This document shows, piece by piece, positions 42,505-52,661 of a stretch of 64,000 bases of DNA. A program made the translations under genes and the position numbers. Source of the DNA: Flagellimonas sp. CMM7 (GTDB lineage Bacteria > Bacteroidota > Bacteroidia > Flavobacteriales > Flavobacteriaceae); the NCBI RefSeq assembly GCF_021390195.1, contig NZ_CP090003.1, positions 546,001 through 610,000 of the forward strand, given 5' to 3'. The notes below the pieces were generated by a model. The model saw only the letters and a program-made list of their open reading frames with translations. It ran no database searches and had not been told where the DNA came from. Numbering within the stretch: position 1 is the first letter of the stretch; each line of letters starts with the position of its first letter.

Positions 42505-43596
42505 ATGAAAAACCCGTTTTTCATATCATTTTTTACTTTACTGTTGTTTTGGAGTTGTTCCGATTCCTCTGATACAGATGATGGAATCATTGATGAACAG
42601 GTCACTGCCAACTTATATTTTCCACCAGCACAATCCGTAGAATGGGAAACCGTTTCTATCGCTGAATTGGGTTGGAATGAATCTGCAGAACAAGCTATTT
42701 TTGATTTTTTGGATGAGAAGGATACCAAGGCTTTTATTATTTTGAAAGATGGTAAGATTGCAATCGAATGGTATTTTGGTGATCATACGCAGAATACAAG
42801 CTGGTATTGGGCATCCGTAGGAAAAACATTGACCGCTTTTACTGTTGGACTTGCACAAGAAGAAGGTCTTTTGAGCATCAATGACAAAACTTCCAACTAT
42901 TTGGGTGAAGCATGGACAGGTCTGCCTTTGGAAAAAGAAAACCTTATCACTATTTGGCATCAATTGACAATGACAAGCGGTATGGATGATGTGCAATTTG
43001 ATTGTGTAACATCGGATTGTCTGACTTATTTGGCGGACGCAGGTACCAGATGGGCCTACCACAATGGACCATACACGTTACTACAAAGTGTTGTTGCCAA
43101 TGCTTCTGAAATGGAATGGGCAGATTATTTCAATTCTAAGTTAAGAGATAAAATTGGAATGGATGGGTTTTGGTTCTCCACAAATGACTCAAACAATGTA
43201 TTCTTCAGTACCGCGCGGAGCATGGCACGTTTTGGGCTCTTAAACCTAAATAATGGGACTTGGGATGGCGAAACTGTTCTTGGTGATTCAACATATAGAA
43301 CTGCTATGAAAAACACCTCCCAGAACTTGAACAAAGCCTATGGATACCTTTGGTGGCTGAATGGGAAGCAAAGTTACAGAGCTCCTGCGCTCCAAACAGA
43401 GTTTCAAGGGGAATTGATTCCCAACGCCCCGGCTGACACCTATGCAGGGCTAGGAAAAAACGACCAAAAACTATATGTAATCCCTAGTCAAGGTCTCGTA
43501 ATTGTTCGCTTAGGTGAAGATTCTGGCGAGGATTTGTTGGGGCCCTCAAGTTTTGACAATGAACTCTGGGAAAAGTTGAGTGCCTATTTTAATTAG
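42505..43596 (+). CDS. lipoprotein serine hydrolase, class C beta-lactamase fold
   Basis: 363 aa from ATG 42505 (MKNPFFISFFTLLLFWSCSD), a lipoprotein signal. SxxK nucleophile motif is SVGKTLTAF within WYWASVGK; YHN-like tyrosine motif is RWAYHNGPYTLLQ; the C-terminal part has GLGKNDQKLYVIPSQGLVIVRLG. Family members are esterases, D-aminopeptidases or carboxypeptidases. The 3' end overlaps the convergent amidase gene by 8 bases. Confidence 0.9.
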   Translation: MKNPFFISFFTLLLFWSCSDSSDTDDGIIDEQVTANLYFPPAQSVEWETVSIAELGWNESAEQAIFDFLDEKDTKAFIILKDGKIAIEWYFGDHTQNTSWYWASVGKTLTAFTVGLAQEEGLLSINDKTSNYLGEAWTGLPLEKENLITIWHQLTMTSGMDDVQFDCVTSDCLTYLADAGTRWAYHNGPYTLLQSVVANASEMEWADYFNSKLRDKIGMDGFWFSTNDSNNVFFSTARSMARFGLLNLNNGTWDGETVLGDSTYRTAMKNTSQNLNKAYGYLWWLNGKQSYRAPALQTEFQGELIPNAPADTYAGLGKNDQKLYVIPSQGLVIVRLGEDSGEDLLGPSSFDNELWEKLSAYFN

Positions 43597-45286
43597 CATA
43601 ATCAACTGGGATTTTTCTCATTTTGGCCAAATTTTCAAAAGCTGCCCCTAAACTGTACAATTTACCCTCCTGAAATTGTTTCCCAATAAAGGTTAAATTA
43701 ACAGGTTCTCCCGATTGCTTATACCCCATAGGAATTGTTAAAGCGGGATACTCAGCTGCAGCTGCAACACCTGCATCATAATTATTAATGGACAGAACAG
43801 CATCCAATTGATGTTGGTTCATTGGGATATTAAAATACTCACGTCCATTGGCTCTTAACTTTTGTTTGATTTGTTTAAGTGTTCCTGCTTTAGTAGAGTC
43901 TGCCAAAATACCTTCAAAGCGACCCTGTCCATAAGGAATTCTGATCAATGAATCTTGCAAGTTAAACCGAACAACATCTTCAACATTTTTTACCTTAACC
44001 GCGTTTGTATCTTTTACCTGCGTAGCTAGATAGTTTGGTAAGTCATTTTTCATGTCAATGTTCAAAATAGACAGAAAACCATTAAACTCTATTTCAGGTG
44101 GGTCAAATTCAATAACAGTTGCACCTGCGGCTTTCATCTTCTCTAGAGTGGCTTTGTAAATGGAATCACTTTCTATGTAATTTTTAAATGCGCCAAAACG
44201 TTTTCCTTTAAGTGATGGATTTTCTACAACATACCATTTTTCGTCCCAATCCGCTCGCACTGATTTCTCGTCTTCATTATCAAAACCACGCATAGCGTCT
44301 AACAGAATACCATTATCGATTACATTTTTGGTCATGGGACCAGGTGTATCCAAAGTGCTGGAAATAGGAACAATTCCTGTTCGGCTCAGAAGTCCAATAG
44401 TAGGTTTCATCCCTACAACGGAATTTTGACCGGAGGGCGATAAAATAGAGCCAGACGTTTCTGTCCCTACTGCTGCAACAGCGTAATTGGCGGCGACCGA
44501 AGTTCCACTCCCAGCACTGGAGCCACCTGTGTCAAAAACACGTCTCCCATATGGGTTTAAGGTTTGTCCGCCAACAGCGCTTTGCCCGTTAGGACAACCT
44601 TCACAAATAAAATTAGCCCATTCACTTAAGTTCACCTTTCCTAGAATTAATGCTCCTTTTTCTTTTAAACGTTCAACAATAAAAGCATCACCCGTATGAT
44701 TTTCCATTAGTGCTACGGCCCCAGCAGTAGTCTTCATATCTTGAACGCCAATATTATCTTTTAACAATATAGGCATACCATAAATGGAGTGTTCTCCTTT
44801 GGAATCTGAGTTCAATTTCCGTGCTTCTTCCAAAACATTTGGGTTTAACGCAATGACGGTATTTAGGGTCGTTCCGTTATTCAATTCATATTTATAAATG
44901 CGATGTAAGTAAAAAAGAACTAATTGCTCATAAGTTAATTTGCCATTTGTTATATGTTTTTGAATAGTGGGAATATCTTGTTCTAAAATCAAGGGTTTTA
45001 AAGATTCATAAACGGTAATATCAAACGTCGAAACCTCATCATAAAGTGGTAAAAACACTTTGTTTTTATCCAATACTTTAGATTGAATGAACTTGTACCG
45101 CATGCGTTCTGCTACATGGTCCATATTGGCGGCCACTTCCAAAGAATCATTGTAGGGTTTCCACAATACAACATCCCCCTTTTTTATTTGGTCACTAGAC
45201 TGTTGTTTACAACCAATAAATATGATTAGAGGAATAAAAAAGAAAAGATGTTTTAATTGCTTTAGTCCTGAAGTAAGATTTTCCAT
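43589..45286 (-). CDS. amidase-signature lipoprotein
   Basis: 565 aa. N-terminal lipoprotein signal HLFFFIPLIIFIGCKQQ. The amidase signature is complete: catalytic Lys in ILLKDNIGV, then GGSSAGSGTSVAANYAVAAVG with cis-Ser and nucleophile in GTETSGSILSPSGQNSVVGMKP. It hydrolyses an amide substrate in the periplasm or at the cell surface; substrate unknown. Nothing links it functionally to the beta-lactamase-like neighbour. Confidence 0.9.
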   Translation of the reverse strand: MENLTSGLKQLKHLFFFIPLIIFIGCKQQSSDQIKKGDVVLWKPYNDSLEVAANMDHVAERMRYKFIQSKVLDKNKVFLPLYDEVSTFDITVYESLKPLILEQDIPTIQKHITNGKLTYEQLVLFYLHRIYKYELNNGTTLNTVIALNPNVLEEARKLNSDSKGEHSIYGMPILLKDNIGVQDMKTTAGAVALMENHTGDAFIVERLKEKGALILGKVNLSEWANFICEGCPNGQSAVGGQTLNPYGRRVFDTGGSSAGSGTSVAANYAVAAVGTETSGSILSPSGQNSVVGMKPTIGLLSRTGIVPISSTLDTPGPMTKNVIDNGILLDAMRGFDNEDEKSVRADWDEKWYVVENPSLKGKRFGAFKNYIESDSIYKATLEKMKAAGATVIEFDPPEIEFNGFLSILNIDMKNDLPNYLATQVKDTNAVKVKNVEDVVRFNLQDSLIRIPYGQGRFEGILADSTKAGTLKQIKQKLRANGREYFNIPMNQHQLDAVLSINNYDAGVAAAAEYPALTIPMGYKQSGEPVNLTFIGKQFQEGKLYSLGAAFENLAKMRKIPVDYAN

Positions 45287-45453
45287 TTCTCAATGTTCTT
45301 TTGATTCATACGAACAAACTTGCCCGTGTGATGCTTACCAGTTAAAGCTAAGGATTTTTAAGCAGGGATACCGACAACAAAGTGGGGGATTATTTGAGTT
45401 CGTCTTATCTCAAAATAATCTGGAAAAAACCAAATAACTTTATTCAACACCTA

Positions 45454-46041
45454 TTAAACAGTTTGCTTTAGAGTCTTTAACTTTCTTCGTAATCTTATAG
45501 CAATAACTGTAGGTATCATTGCAATTATCAATCCTAAAATCAACCCTTTAATAGTAAATTTTAAAGTTTGCGGTGTATCAATATCATGGCGATGATTCCA
45601 TAATTCCACAATCTTACCATTTTTAATTCTAAAAACATTGATGATACTAATAGGGTCATCTGTTTCAATACCGATTTTTCCTAAAAACGTTTTTCCCTTA
45701 AAACTTGCAGTCCATCGGGTAGCTACCAAATCACCTTCTGCAATTTGAAAATCAATATCCCCTTCAAACTTTCCATTTTTCCAGAAAAAATCGGCGATAT
45801 TCTTTTGTTCTATTGCAGGCTCTGTTACTCCCTTTCTATCTCCAATATCATGAACAACATAAGTATCGTCAACATAATCATTATACTTTTCCGTATTGTT
45901 GTTAAACCAGAGGTCTTGATAAAATTTTTGTGCAATTTCTTTGTTTATTTCCTCTTCAGAAGGTTCTGTTTGTTTAAAATCTTGGGCAGTTCCTTTAAGA
46001 AAAAACAACGCCACCACTACTATTACAATTATTGACCTCAT
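45454..46041 (-). CDS. SnoaL/NTF2-like protein with C-terminal membrane helix
   Basis: 195 aa. Signal peptide (IIVIVVVALFFLKGTA), an NTF2-like domain with AQKFYQDLWFNNNTEKYNDYVDD and FRIKNGKIVELWNHRHDIDTP, and a membrane helix at about 165-185 followed by a positively charged tail. Fold recognition is by pattern. A SnoaL-like fold with both signal and membrane anchor is uncommon but seen in flavobacteria. Upstream is an AraC gene 90 bases away on the same strand. Confidence 0.8.
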   Translation of the reverse strand: MRSIIVIVVVALFFLKGTAQDFKQTEPSEEEINKEIAQKFYQDLWFNNNTEKYNDYVDDTYVVHDIGDRKGVTEPAIEQKNIADFFWKNGKFEGDIDFQIAEGDLVATRWTASFKGKTFLGKIGIETDDPISIINVFRIKNGKIVELWNHRHDIDTPQTLKFTIKGLILGLIIAMIPTVIAIRLRRKLKTLKQTV

Positions 46042-46131
46042 ACTTAATGGTTTTATGAATTAAAGAAATAACGTAATTGTTGTTTTACATTATTGCATTT
46101 GGTCAAAATAATATTGCTAAACGTCAAAAAA

Positions 46132-47064
46132 TCAGTAATATGCAGAAGGTAGTTCGCCAAAATACTTTTTAAAAGCAGTAGTGAAATTGGAAGGATGGGA
46201 GTAGCCAAATTCATGGCTTAACTCTGTTGGAGTTCTTCGTTTGGTCATTAGCTCATTCCTTGCGTACTCCATACGGATTTTATGATGAAATTGAATAGGT
46301 GAAGTTCCAAAGAGTTGCTTAAAAAGTAGTTTAAATTTACTGGTACTCATTCCAGCACTATCCGCTAATTCTTTTACTGTCGGTAATTTTTTCTCAATCG
46401 GGTTTCTTAACCGTGAAGATGCCATGAAAAGTTGTTGCATATCTTCTTTATGAATATCCAACTTTTGAGAAGATTTATCTCTTCTGCTAAGTTTAACTAT
46501 CAACAGTTTCATAAATTCCAAAACATATTGATGACAAGAGATTCGGTCGTTTAAATGATTTAATGCCATGCGAAGACATTCCTCCATTTCATGGTCCAAA
46601 TCCTCATAGGACATGCCCTCTTGAATTTTAATTGAATCATCAAAATAGAACTTAAAAAAATCCTTGTGGACCTGAAAAGAAGTTACTTCAACATTAACGT
46701 TAGATGCAAAGTGAGTTTCAATATCCATACCTGGACCGTAAACTAACACGCCTATGGGCATATGCTTTTGAAATTGGATAATCTGCCCTCCAACTTCTTT
46801 TTCTTGTTTTACTTTTGAGAGGTTAATATGAAATAGAAAGCTATTCGTGTCTTTAGGGTTAACAGACCTCATACAGATTGGAACATGAAAAACTCCGCTT
46901 TTAAAGTGATAAAAATCCACTTTTGAAGGAAATTCAATAAACTGCATCCCGCCATTGCCGAAACGAGTATCCATCTTTAACTCATCATTTTGAGGCTCCA
47001 TCTCAAAATGATCAATAAATTGATTTGAAAGTTTTTCGTTGATATTGATATGGACCTTCTTCAA
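46132..47064 (-). CDS. AraC-family transcriptional regulator
   Basis: 310 aa. The C-terminal 100 residues hold both HTH motifs: PTVKELADSAGMSTSKFKLLFKQLFG and RTPTELSHEFGYSHPSNFTTAFKKYFGELPS. The N-terminal part (about 1-200) is a soluble sensing domain of unknown ligand, without membrane helices. It may control the SnoaL-like gene downstream; not shown. Confidence 0.92.
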   Translation of the reverse strand: MKKVHININEKLSNQFIDHFEMEPQNDELKMDTRFGNGGMQFIEFPSKVDFYHFKSGVFHVPICMRSVNPKDTNSFLFHINLSKVKQEKEVGGQIIQFQKHMPIGVLVYGPGMDIETHFASNVNVEVTSFQVHKDFFKFYFDDSIKIQEGMSYEDLDHEMEECLRMALNHLNDRISCHQYVLEFMKLLIVKLSRRDKSSQKLDIHKEDMQQLFMASSRLRNPIEKKLPTVKELADSAGMSTSKFKLLFKQLFGTSPIQFHHKIRMEYARNELMTKRRTPTELSHEFGYSHPSNFTTAFKKYFGELPSAYY

Positions 47065-47109
47065 GGCAAATAATGCTTAAGTTGATTACTTACAAGGTAG
47101 CGTTTTAAA

Positions 47110-47976
47110 TTAATCTTCCTTTGATTCTAATTTAATCTTCCAATTGGCGATATTCTTCTCATTCATTCTCACAAACTCATCTTTTTCAAGAGATTTGGAA
47201 ATTTCCAAAGATTTCTCTGCTGATTGTACAGCAGATTTATAATCGCCAAGGGCAGCCTCTACCAAAGACTTCACCCTATGAAAATAGTAGGTGTCTCCAC
47301 CCAACTCCAATGCTTTGTTTAAGTAATCCAACGCACGTTTATAATCCTTTTCTTGTTCCTGTAAATAACGGGCAGCTTCGTAATATGTTTGAGCTTTTGG
47401 GTCTTCAGCAATTTGTTTTGCAATCTCAATCTCCATTTGAGCATGGGTATCCACAGAGAAGGGGATGCTTACTTGGGTGTTGGCCCAAGTCAAAGTCATG
47501 TTCGCTGAGTTATGGGTGATGGAATCAAAGGCCATTAAAAAGTTTTCTTGATGTTGGGCAACACTTTTTGGTTTGACGTTTACACGAAACAAGTCTTCTT
47601 TTGGGTCATAATTTTTGCGACCATCACCCCAATGAGAAGTATTCTTATGGAACACCATTTGCCATCCTGAAGGTTTCGGAAAAGCGTACATTGCATAAGT
47701 ACCTTTAGGCAAAGTGTTTCCCATAACGTTCATATCTGTATCCACAGTAATCTTTGTGGACTCATTTGCACCAACACGCCATATGCGCCCATAAGGTACC
47801 AATCCACCAAAAATCTCCCGTCCTTTGGTTGCAGGACGTGAATACTTCACCGAAATTTTGGAAAGTCCTACCTCCTGCTCCACTATTGCAAATGGACTTG
47901 CTTTTGGATGGGTGATTTGGGCATTGCCCTGAATACATACTATCAAAAGGAAAGCTATTAAAATTCGTGAAGTCAT
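47110..47976 (-). CDS. DUF2911 protein with C-terminal TPR-like repeats
   Basis: 288 aa exported protein (signal LIAFLLIVCIQGNAQ). DUF2911 spans about 25-170: VKYSRPATKGREIFGGLVPYGRIWRVGANE and PKGTYAMYAFPKPSGWQMVFHKN. The C-terminus carries TPR-like helices (YEAARYLQEQEKDYKRALDYLNKALELGG). Function unknown. The methyltransferase gene upstream on the same strand ends 2 bases before its start, so they are likely co-transcribed. Confidence 0.9.
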   Translation of the reverse strand: MTSRILIAFLLIVCIQGNAQITHPKASPFAIVEQEVGLSKISVKYSRPATKGREIFGGLVPYGRIWRVGANESTKITVDTDMNVMGNTLPKGTYAMYAFPKPSGWQMVFHKNTSHWGDGRKNYDPKEDLFRVNVKPKSVAQHQENFLMAFDSITHNSANMTLTWANTQVSIPFSVDTHAQMEIEIAKQIAEDPKAQTYYEAARYLQEQEKDYKRALDYLNKALELGGDTYYFHRVKSLVEAALGDYKSAVQSAEKSLEISKSLEKDEFVRMNEKNIANWKIKLESKED

Positions 47977-47977
47977 A

Positions 47978-48757
47978 TTAATTCTTTTTTGTTGCCAATA
48001 AATATAAAATAACCCCTGGACCTGATTTTACCCTATCTATTTCCCAGTTATATGCATCATGATTTTCCAAGCTGTTGACCAATGCTTTCATTTCTTTAAC
48101 GGAATAGGTACGCAAAGATGAAACCACTCCATCCCACAGCACAAATAGAGGGACTACAGGAATCAGATATGTAAAAATCAGTCGTCCAATTTTAAAAGGT
48201 CTTATGAACGGTGTTGTAAACAAAACACTTATGGGAGAGAAAAGCATGGCCAAAATACTGGGAATACTTCGCTCTTGCGCTTCAAATACGCCAATTGCAC
48301 TATTGGAATCCACAGCATTTTGTAAAATCCGTTTGGCATCATCCGGCTTAAAATGATGTAAGGATAAAAACTGTGTTCGCAACCCTTTTAAACTCTCAGG
48401 TACTTTTCTAGCATCAATAGCTGTTGCTATAAACTCAAAATTATCCGCTTGTTTTTTAGTGTATTCAAAAGCATTAAGATTTGGGTAATAATCGGTTAGC
48501 ACTATTTTTAAATCTGGATGACTTTTTAACAATTCAGAGTTCAACCAAAGTAAACCACCGCCACCGCCAGAACCTAAATCTATTATGGTATTGGAACCAT
48601 CTGCTTTTAGACCTTTTTCAAGAATTGAAACTGCTGGCCTATAAAGTTTGGTTTTGTTAGATAGGAATTGCAAAAAATCGGTACCATAATCTCTTAAAAA
48701 CTTGGGAAACCATTTTTGGTCCTCAAATTCAAATAGGTGAACTCTCCCCATTTTCAC
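47978..48757 (-). CDS. class I SAM-dependent methyltransferase
   Basis: 259 aa. The SAM-binding glycine loop is IIDLGSGGGGGLLWL, followed by an acidic residue after strand 2 (KIVLTDYYPN). A hydrophobic region (about 170-215, FSPISVLFTTPFI and LIFTYLIPVVPLFVLWDGVV) suggests membrane association. Target unknown. Possibly an operon with the DUF2911 gene downstream. Confidence 0.8.
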   Translation of the reverse strand: MKMGRVHLFEFEDQKWFPKFLRDYGTDFLQFLSNKTKLYRPAVSILEKGLKADGSNTIIDLGSGGGGGLLWLNSELLKSHPDLKIVLTDYYPNLNAFEYTKKQADNFEFIATAIDARKVPESLKGLRTQFLSLHHFKPDDAKRILQNAVDSNSAIGVFEAQERSIPSILAMLFSPISVLFTTPFIRPFKIGRLIFTYLIPVVPLFVLWDGVVSSLRTYSVKEMKALVNSLENHDAYNWEIDRVKSGPGVILYLLATKKN

Positions 48758-48797
48758 ATGTACTTATGTTCTAAAATTAAGAAATAAAGTTGGTTTA

Positions 48798-50822
48798 CTA
48801 ATTGTTAAAAACTATCGATTCGTTTGTCGAAAGCCTACGATTAAGAAGTGTTTTTTGACCACTTGTGATTTTCAAACGTATTTTTTTTGATTCCCTTGTA
48901 AGCAATACATCCATTGGGGAACCAGATATAAATACATTTTTGAACTCCAGGGAATTCCATTCTGGAGGAAGATGTGGTGTTAATTGGGTCCTATAAAATC
49001 CTTTTGGCTCCATTCCCAATAACCCTTCTGTAAAAATTCTACAGTAAAGTGCGCTTTCAGCAGACAGGTGTCTCATGTTATTTTCAGGAAATGCTTCTAT
49101 AACATAAGGGACATGGTCACCCAATAATCTTTTCTGAGAAAAATATTTCAATTTGTCGTAAGCAATCCCTAAACCATCTGTTTTTATTGCACCTCTCAAT
49201 GCATATAGTGTAGCCCTGTCCCAAAAAACAACATTGTCGTTTCCTTTTTCCTTGTTCAATTCCACTAGAACACCATTATTGGTCCATAATTTTTCAAACA
49301 ACGCTTTTATGGTTCCTTTCTGACGGGTAGTAATCCCCATTGTTAAAGGCAGGCAAATCCAATGCCTAAAGTTCTTGTTACCATCAAAATATCTATAGGT
49401 ATCAAGTCCATCTATTGTTGCTCCAAAGTATTCTTCTATTACCTTCTCCATATTAGTGAGACGGGCTTCATATTTTTTAACCTTTTCCAATAAACCGAGT
49501 TCCTTTGCCACACCAATGCCATACTTTAATCCGCCATAATACAATGTTGAAGTTGAAAGATTGGCATCACCCGTTTCTATTCTTCCCTCCATCTCATCAG
49601 ATTCGGAAACCACAGCACCAAATTCATTCCTATTTTTATGACAATAATCCAAACTCCACTCTACCAAGGGCCACAACTCTTGCGCTCTTTTCAAATTTCC
49701 AAATGATAATAAATAATGTGAAGTTCCATATGCAATCATCGCTGCGTCACCCCTATCCAAATGCTTCATGGGAAAATTACCATCTACTTCAAAAGCATAT
49801 GGAATATGGCCATCACCCTCAGGAATATTTTCCAAGAATTTTTTATATGTGTTAAAGGCAGCAGTGTTTCCTGTTTCATAACCAAGGTAAGGGAAGAACG
49901 GACCACTATATTCCACTTGATCATTTGCCCATATTCCTACATAGTAATTACCTCCACCCGGAGAATGCACCAAACCCATAGCAGAATTATAGATACTTTC
50001 GGAAGCTCTTATTTTAGAAAAATAAAAGAGGGTATTAATAGTGTCATTAGGTGTTTTCAAAGCCAAATTATCATACATCGTATTCAAAAATTGGTTTCTT
50101 TGCCCTAATGCTATTTGAGCATTAAAATTAGCCGTGCCTTCATCATTTAATGTTGCCCCATAATATACCGGAAAACTATACGATGCACCACCAGCTAGGG
50201 AAATGCGCTCTTTTGCATCACTAAATGCCTCAATAGCATAGGTGCCCTTGTAACCTAATTCTGTCTGCTTAGTATTAGAATTAGTTATGGAAATTTTCTT
50301 TTCGCCAGCATCTATATTTTGCACCTCCCATTGTTCCACGATAAAGCGGTCTTCCATTGAAGGATAGATAGTTCTTGTGATCTTTAATCCTTCTACAGGG
50401 CTGGAATAAAAAGTAATCATTCCTCCTATTTCAACGGAATCTATTTGCGAAGGAACTATCGTCTTTTCATTAAAACTGATTAAAGGAGTTGTTTCACTTT
50501 CAAAAGTCCTTCTAAAATAAGCTCGATACTTTTTCCATTCAGGTTCATTTGACTTATTGTATGTACGCAATTGCGGAAATATGACATCCTTACTTAGGCT
50601 AAGGTTCCTGTCTTCATCAATTTCATAAGATATAATTGCAGCGACGTTTTTCCCTGCCATCTCTATGTTATCCTTGTGAGGCAAGCGCTTTTCATTTGCT
50701 ACATCCCAAAGAATGCTTTTTTGGTCTTTAATTTTCCAATACGTATTGTTGTCATTTTCCTGGGCTTTTAGATTGAAGGAGATAAGGTATAGAACAAAAA
50801 GTATTGGCAAAGGGAGTTTCAT
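48798..50822 (-). CDS. exported six-hairpin glycosidase-like protein
   Basis: 674 aa with signal peptide (LPILFVLYLISFNLKAQ). An N-terminal beta-sandwich (about 40-260) is followed by an (alpha/alpha)6-like region with YFDGNKNFRHWICLPLTMG, FWDRATLYALRGAIKTDGLG and a typical six-hairpin profile, then a C-terminal beta domain. I cannot assign a GH family; acid residues such as in VSESDEMEG may be catalytic. It lies alone rather than in a polysaccharide locus. Confidence 0.65.
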   Translation of the reverse strand: MKLPLPILFVLYLISFNLKAQENDNNTYWKIKDQKSILWDVANEKRLPHKDNIEMAGKNVAAIISYEIDEDRNLSLSKDVIFPQLRTYNKSNEPEWKKYRAYFRRTFESETTPLISFNEKTIVPSQIDSVEIGGMITFYSSPVEGLKITRTIYPSMEDRFIVEQWEVQNIDAGEKKISITNSNTKQTELGYKGTYAIEAFSDAKERISLAGGASYSFPVYYGATLNDEGTANFNAQIALGQRNQFLNTMYDNLALKTPNDTINTLFYFSKIRASESIYNSAMGLVHSPGGGNYYVGIWANDQVEYSGPFFPYLGYETGNTAAFNTYKKFLENIPEGDGHIPYAFEVDGNFPMKHLDRGDAAMIAYGTSHYLLSFGNLKRAQELWPLVEWSLDYCHKNRNEFGAVVSESDEMEGRIETGDANLSTSTLYYGGLKYGIGVAKELGLLEKVKKYEARLTNMEKVIEEYFGATIDGLDTYRYFDGNKNFRHWICLPLTMGITTRQKGTIKALFEKLWTNNGVLVELNKEKGNDNVVFWDRATLYALRGAIKTDGLGIAYDKLKYFSQKRLLGDHVPYVIEAFPENNMRHLSAESALYCRIFTEGLLGMEPKGFYRTQLTPHLPPEWNSLEFKNVFISGSPMDVLLTRESKKIRLKITSGQKTLLNRRLSTNESIVFNN

Positions 50823-50884
50823 ATCAAGAATCTTTAGGACAAAAGGTACTTGGAAAAGTAATGATTTTGAAAAGGTTTTTAAAG

Positions 50885-51841
50885 CTATATCTTAAAAAAA
50901 GAATCGACAAATTCATACTTATTAAAGACCTGAAGATCTTCAATACCTTCTCCAACGCCAATGTATTTTACTGGTATTTGAAATTGGTCGGAGATACCAA
51001 TGACCACTCCGCCCTTTGCAGTGCCATCTAATTTGGTAACAGCTAAACTGCTTACTTCCGTGGCTTTGGTAAATTGTTTTGCTTGTTCAAAAGCGTTTTG
51101 TCCTGTGGAGCCATCCAATACCAATAACACTTCATGTGGGGCATCTGCAACTACTTTTTGCATTACCCTTTTCACTTTGGAGAGCTCATTCATTAGATTG
51201 ACCTTGTTGTGCAATCTACCTGCTGTATCAATCAAAACTATATCGGCATTATCAGCTACTGCGGAATTCAACGTATCAAAAGCCACGGACGCGGGGTCAC
51301 TTCCCATTTTTTGTTTTATGATAGGTACATCTACTCGTTTTGCCCAAACTTCCAATTGGTCTATAGCAGCTGCTCTAAATGTGTCACCTGCTCCCAGGAA
51401 TACCTTTAATCCTTGGTTCTTAAATTGATGGGCCAGTTTCCCAATTGTCGTTGTTTTTCCAACTCCGTTTACACCAACAACCATGATGACATAGGGTTTT
51501 TTATCAGTAGGAATTACAAACTCAGTATCTTCTCCTACATGAGTTTCTGACAGGAGGCCCGCAATCTCTTCACGAAGAATGGTATTGAGTTCATCTGCAC
51601 CCATATATTTGTCTCTGGAAACCCTTTCTTCAATACGGTCAATAATCTTCAAAGTGGTGTCAACGCCAACATCAGAAGACACCAAAACTTCCTCAAGGTT
51701 ATCCAAGACCTCATCATCCACTTTGGATTTACCGGCCACGGCTTTGCTCAACTTACCAAAAAAACTGCTTTTTGACTTTTCGAGACCTTTATCCAGCGTC
51801 TCTTTTTTGTCCGAAGAAAATATTTTTTTAAATAGGCTCAT
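50885..51841 (-). CDS. ftsY: signal recognition particle receptor FtsY
   Basis: 318 aa SRP GTPase for co-translational membrane targeting. N-domain about 15-95, G1 GVNGVGKTTTIGKLA, G3 DTAGRLHNK, G4 TKLDGTAKGG, C-terminal VGEGIEDLQVF. The short N-terminus without acidic A domain is normal for Bacteroidota. rpmB/rpmG/DUF4295 genes lie upstream on the same strand. Confidence 0.97.
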   Translation of the reverse strand: MSLFKKIFSSDKKETLDKGLEKSKSSFFGKLSKAVAGKSKVDDEVLDNLEEVLVSSDVGVDTTLKIIDRIEERVSRDKYMGADELNTILREEIAGLLSETHVGEDTEFVIPTDKKPYVIMVVGVNGVGKTTTIGKLAHQFKNQGLKVFLGAGDTFRAAAIDQLEVWAKRVDVPIIKQKMGSDPASVAFDTLNSAVADNADIVLIDTAGRLHNKVNLMNELSKVKRVMQKVVADAPHEVLLVLDGSTGQNAFEQAKQFTKATEVSSLAVTKLDGTAKGGVVIGISDQFQIPVKYIGVGEGIEDLQVFNKYEFVDSFFKI

Positions 51842-51940
51842 ATGCGTTCGTCATCAATCTTCAAAGATAGGAAAGTAAGAGGAGTTTTGTTAAATGCATT
51901 TTGGGTTTCCACTTTTAAAACAAAAGATTCATAAAATAAA

Positions 51941-51962
51941 AAAGCCGCTAAATAGCGGCTTT
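51941..51962. terminator. terminator after the L28-L33-DUF4295 operon
   Basis: Perfect 9-bp arms AAAGCCGCT (51941-51949) and AGCGGCTTT (51954-51962) around AAAT. An A-run precedes on the plus strand, which is the T-run on the reverse strand where the operon ends at 51991. Confidence 0.85.
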
Positions 51963-51990
51963 CAATTTTATACTAAGAAAGAATTGATTA

Positions 51991-52140
51991 TTATTTGTTT
52001 AACCAATCATTTACTCTTTCTGGAGCCATTACTGATTCAACAAAAGTATATGCTCCGGTTTTTGGAGATTTTACCATTTTAATGGCTTTTGTTAATCTTT
52101 TTGAACTACTCTGTAGTGATGCTACCGTCTTCTTTGCCAT
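51991..52140 (-). CDS. DUF4295 small protein
   Basis: 49 aa basic protein starting MAKKTVASLQ, with KMVKSPKTGAYTFVESVM and ending ERVNDWLNK. It is the small DUF4295 protein regularly encoded next to rpmG and rpmB in Bacteroidota, presumably ribosome-linked. It is 8 bases downstream of rpmG. Confidence 0.92.
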   Translation of the reverse strand: MAKKTVASLQSSSKRLTKAIKMVKSPKTGAYTFVESVMAPERVNDWLNK

Positions 52141-52148
52141 GACTTAAC

Positions 52149-52331
52149 TTATTTAATTTCTTTATGAACAGTCATACGCTTAAGAATAGGATTGAATTTC
52201 TTAATCTCCATTCTATCTGGCGTGTTCTTTTTATTCTTAGTTGTAATGTACCTTGAAGTACCTGGCATACCAGACTCCTTATGCTCTGTACACTCTAAAA
52301 TAACTTGAATTCTATTTCCTTTCTTTGCCAT
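52149..52331 (-). CDS. rpmG: 50S ribosomal protein L33
   Basis: 60 aa, [18 protein letters not shown] and [21 protein letters not shown], the conserved L33 core. The zinc-binding cysteines are not present (single Cys), so it is a zinc-independent L33. Follows rpmB by 29 bases. Confidence 0.96.
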   Translation of the reverse strand: MAKKGNRIQVILECTEHKESGMPGTSRYITTKNKKNTPDRMEIKKFNPILKRMTVHKEIK

Positions 52332-52360
52332 TGTATCTCGTACTTAAAATCTTATGCCAC

Positions 52361-52588
52361 TTATTTTTTGGAATTGATATCCTTTAAAACAGCAGAGATT
52401 CCTTTTTTGTTGATAATCTTTAACCCACGTGTAGACACGTTTAAGGTTACCCAACGATCTTCTTCTGGTATGAAAAATTTCTGCTTAGAAATATTCACAT
52501 CGAATCTTCTCTTGGTTTTATTGATAGAAAAGGAAACGTTGTTTCCAAACATCACCTTTTTTCCTGTTACTTCACAAATCTTAGACAT
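52361..52588 (-). CDS. rpmB: 50S ribosomal protein L28
   Basis: 75 aa, starts MSKICEVTGKKVMFGNNVS, with WVTLNVSTRGLKIINKKGI, both highly conserved in L28. First gene of the L28-L33-DUF4295 operon. Confidence 0.97.
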   Translation of the reverse strand: MSKICEVTGKKVMFGNNVSFSINKTKRRFDVNISKQKFFIPEEDRWVTLNVSTRGLKIINKKGISAVLKDINSKK

Positions 52589-52661
52589 CTCCCTAACTTT
52601 TGAGTGATTTTATTGAGGGTGCAAATTTATAGCATTTTAATGGGACGGGCAAAATTCTTTT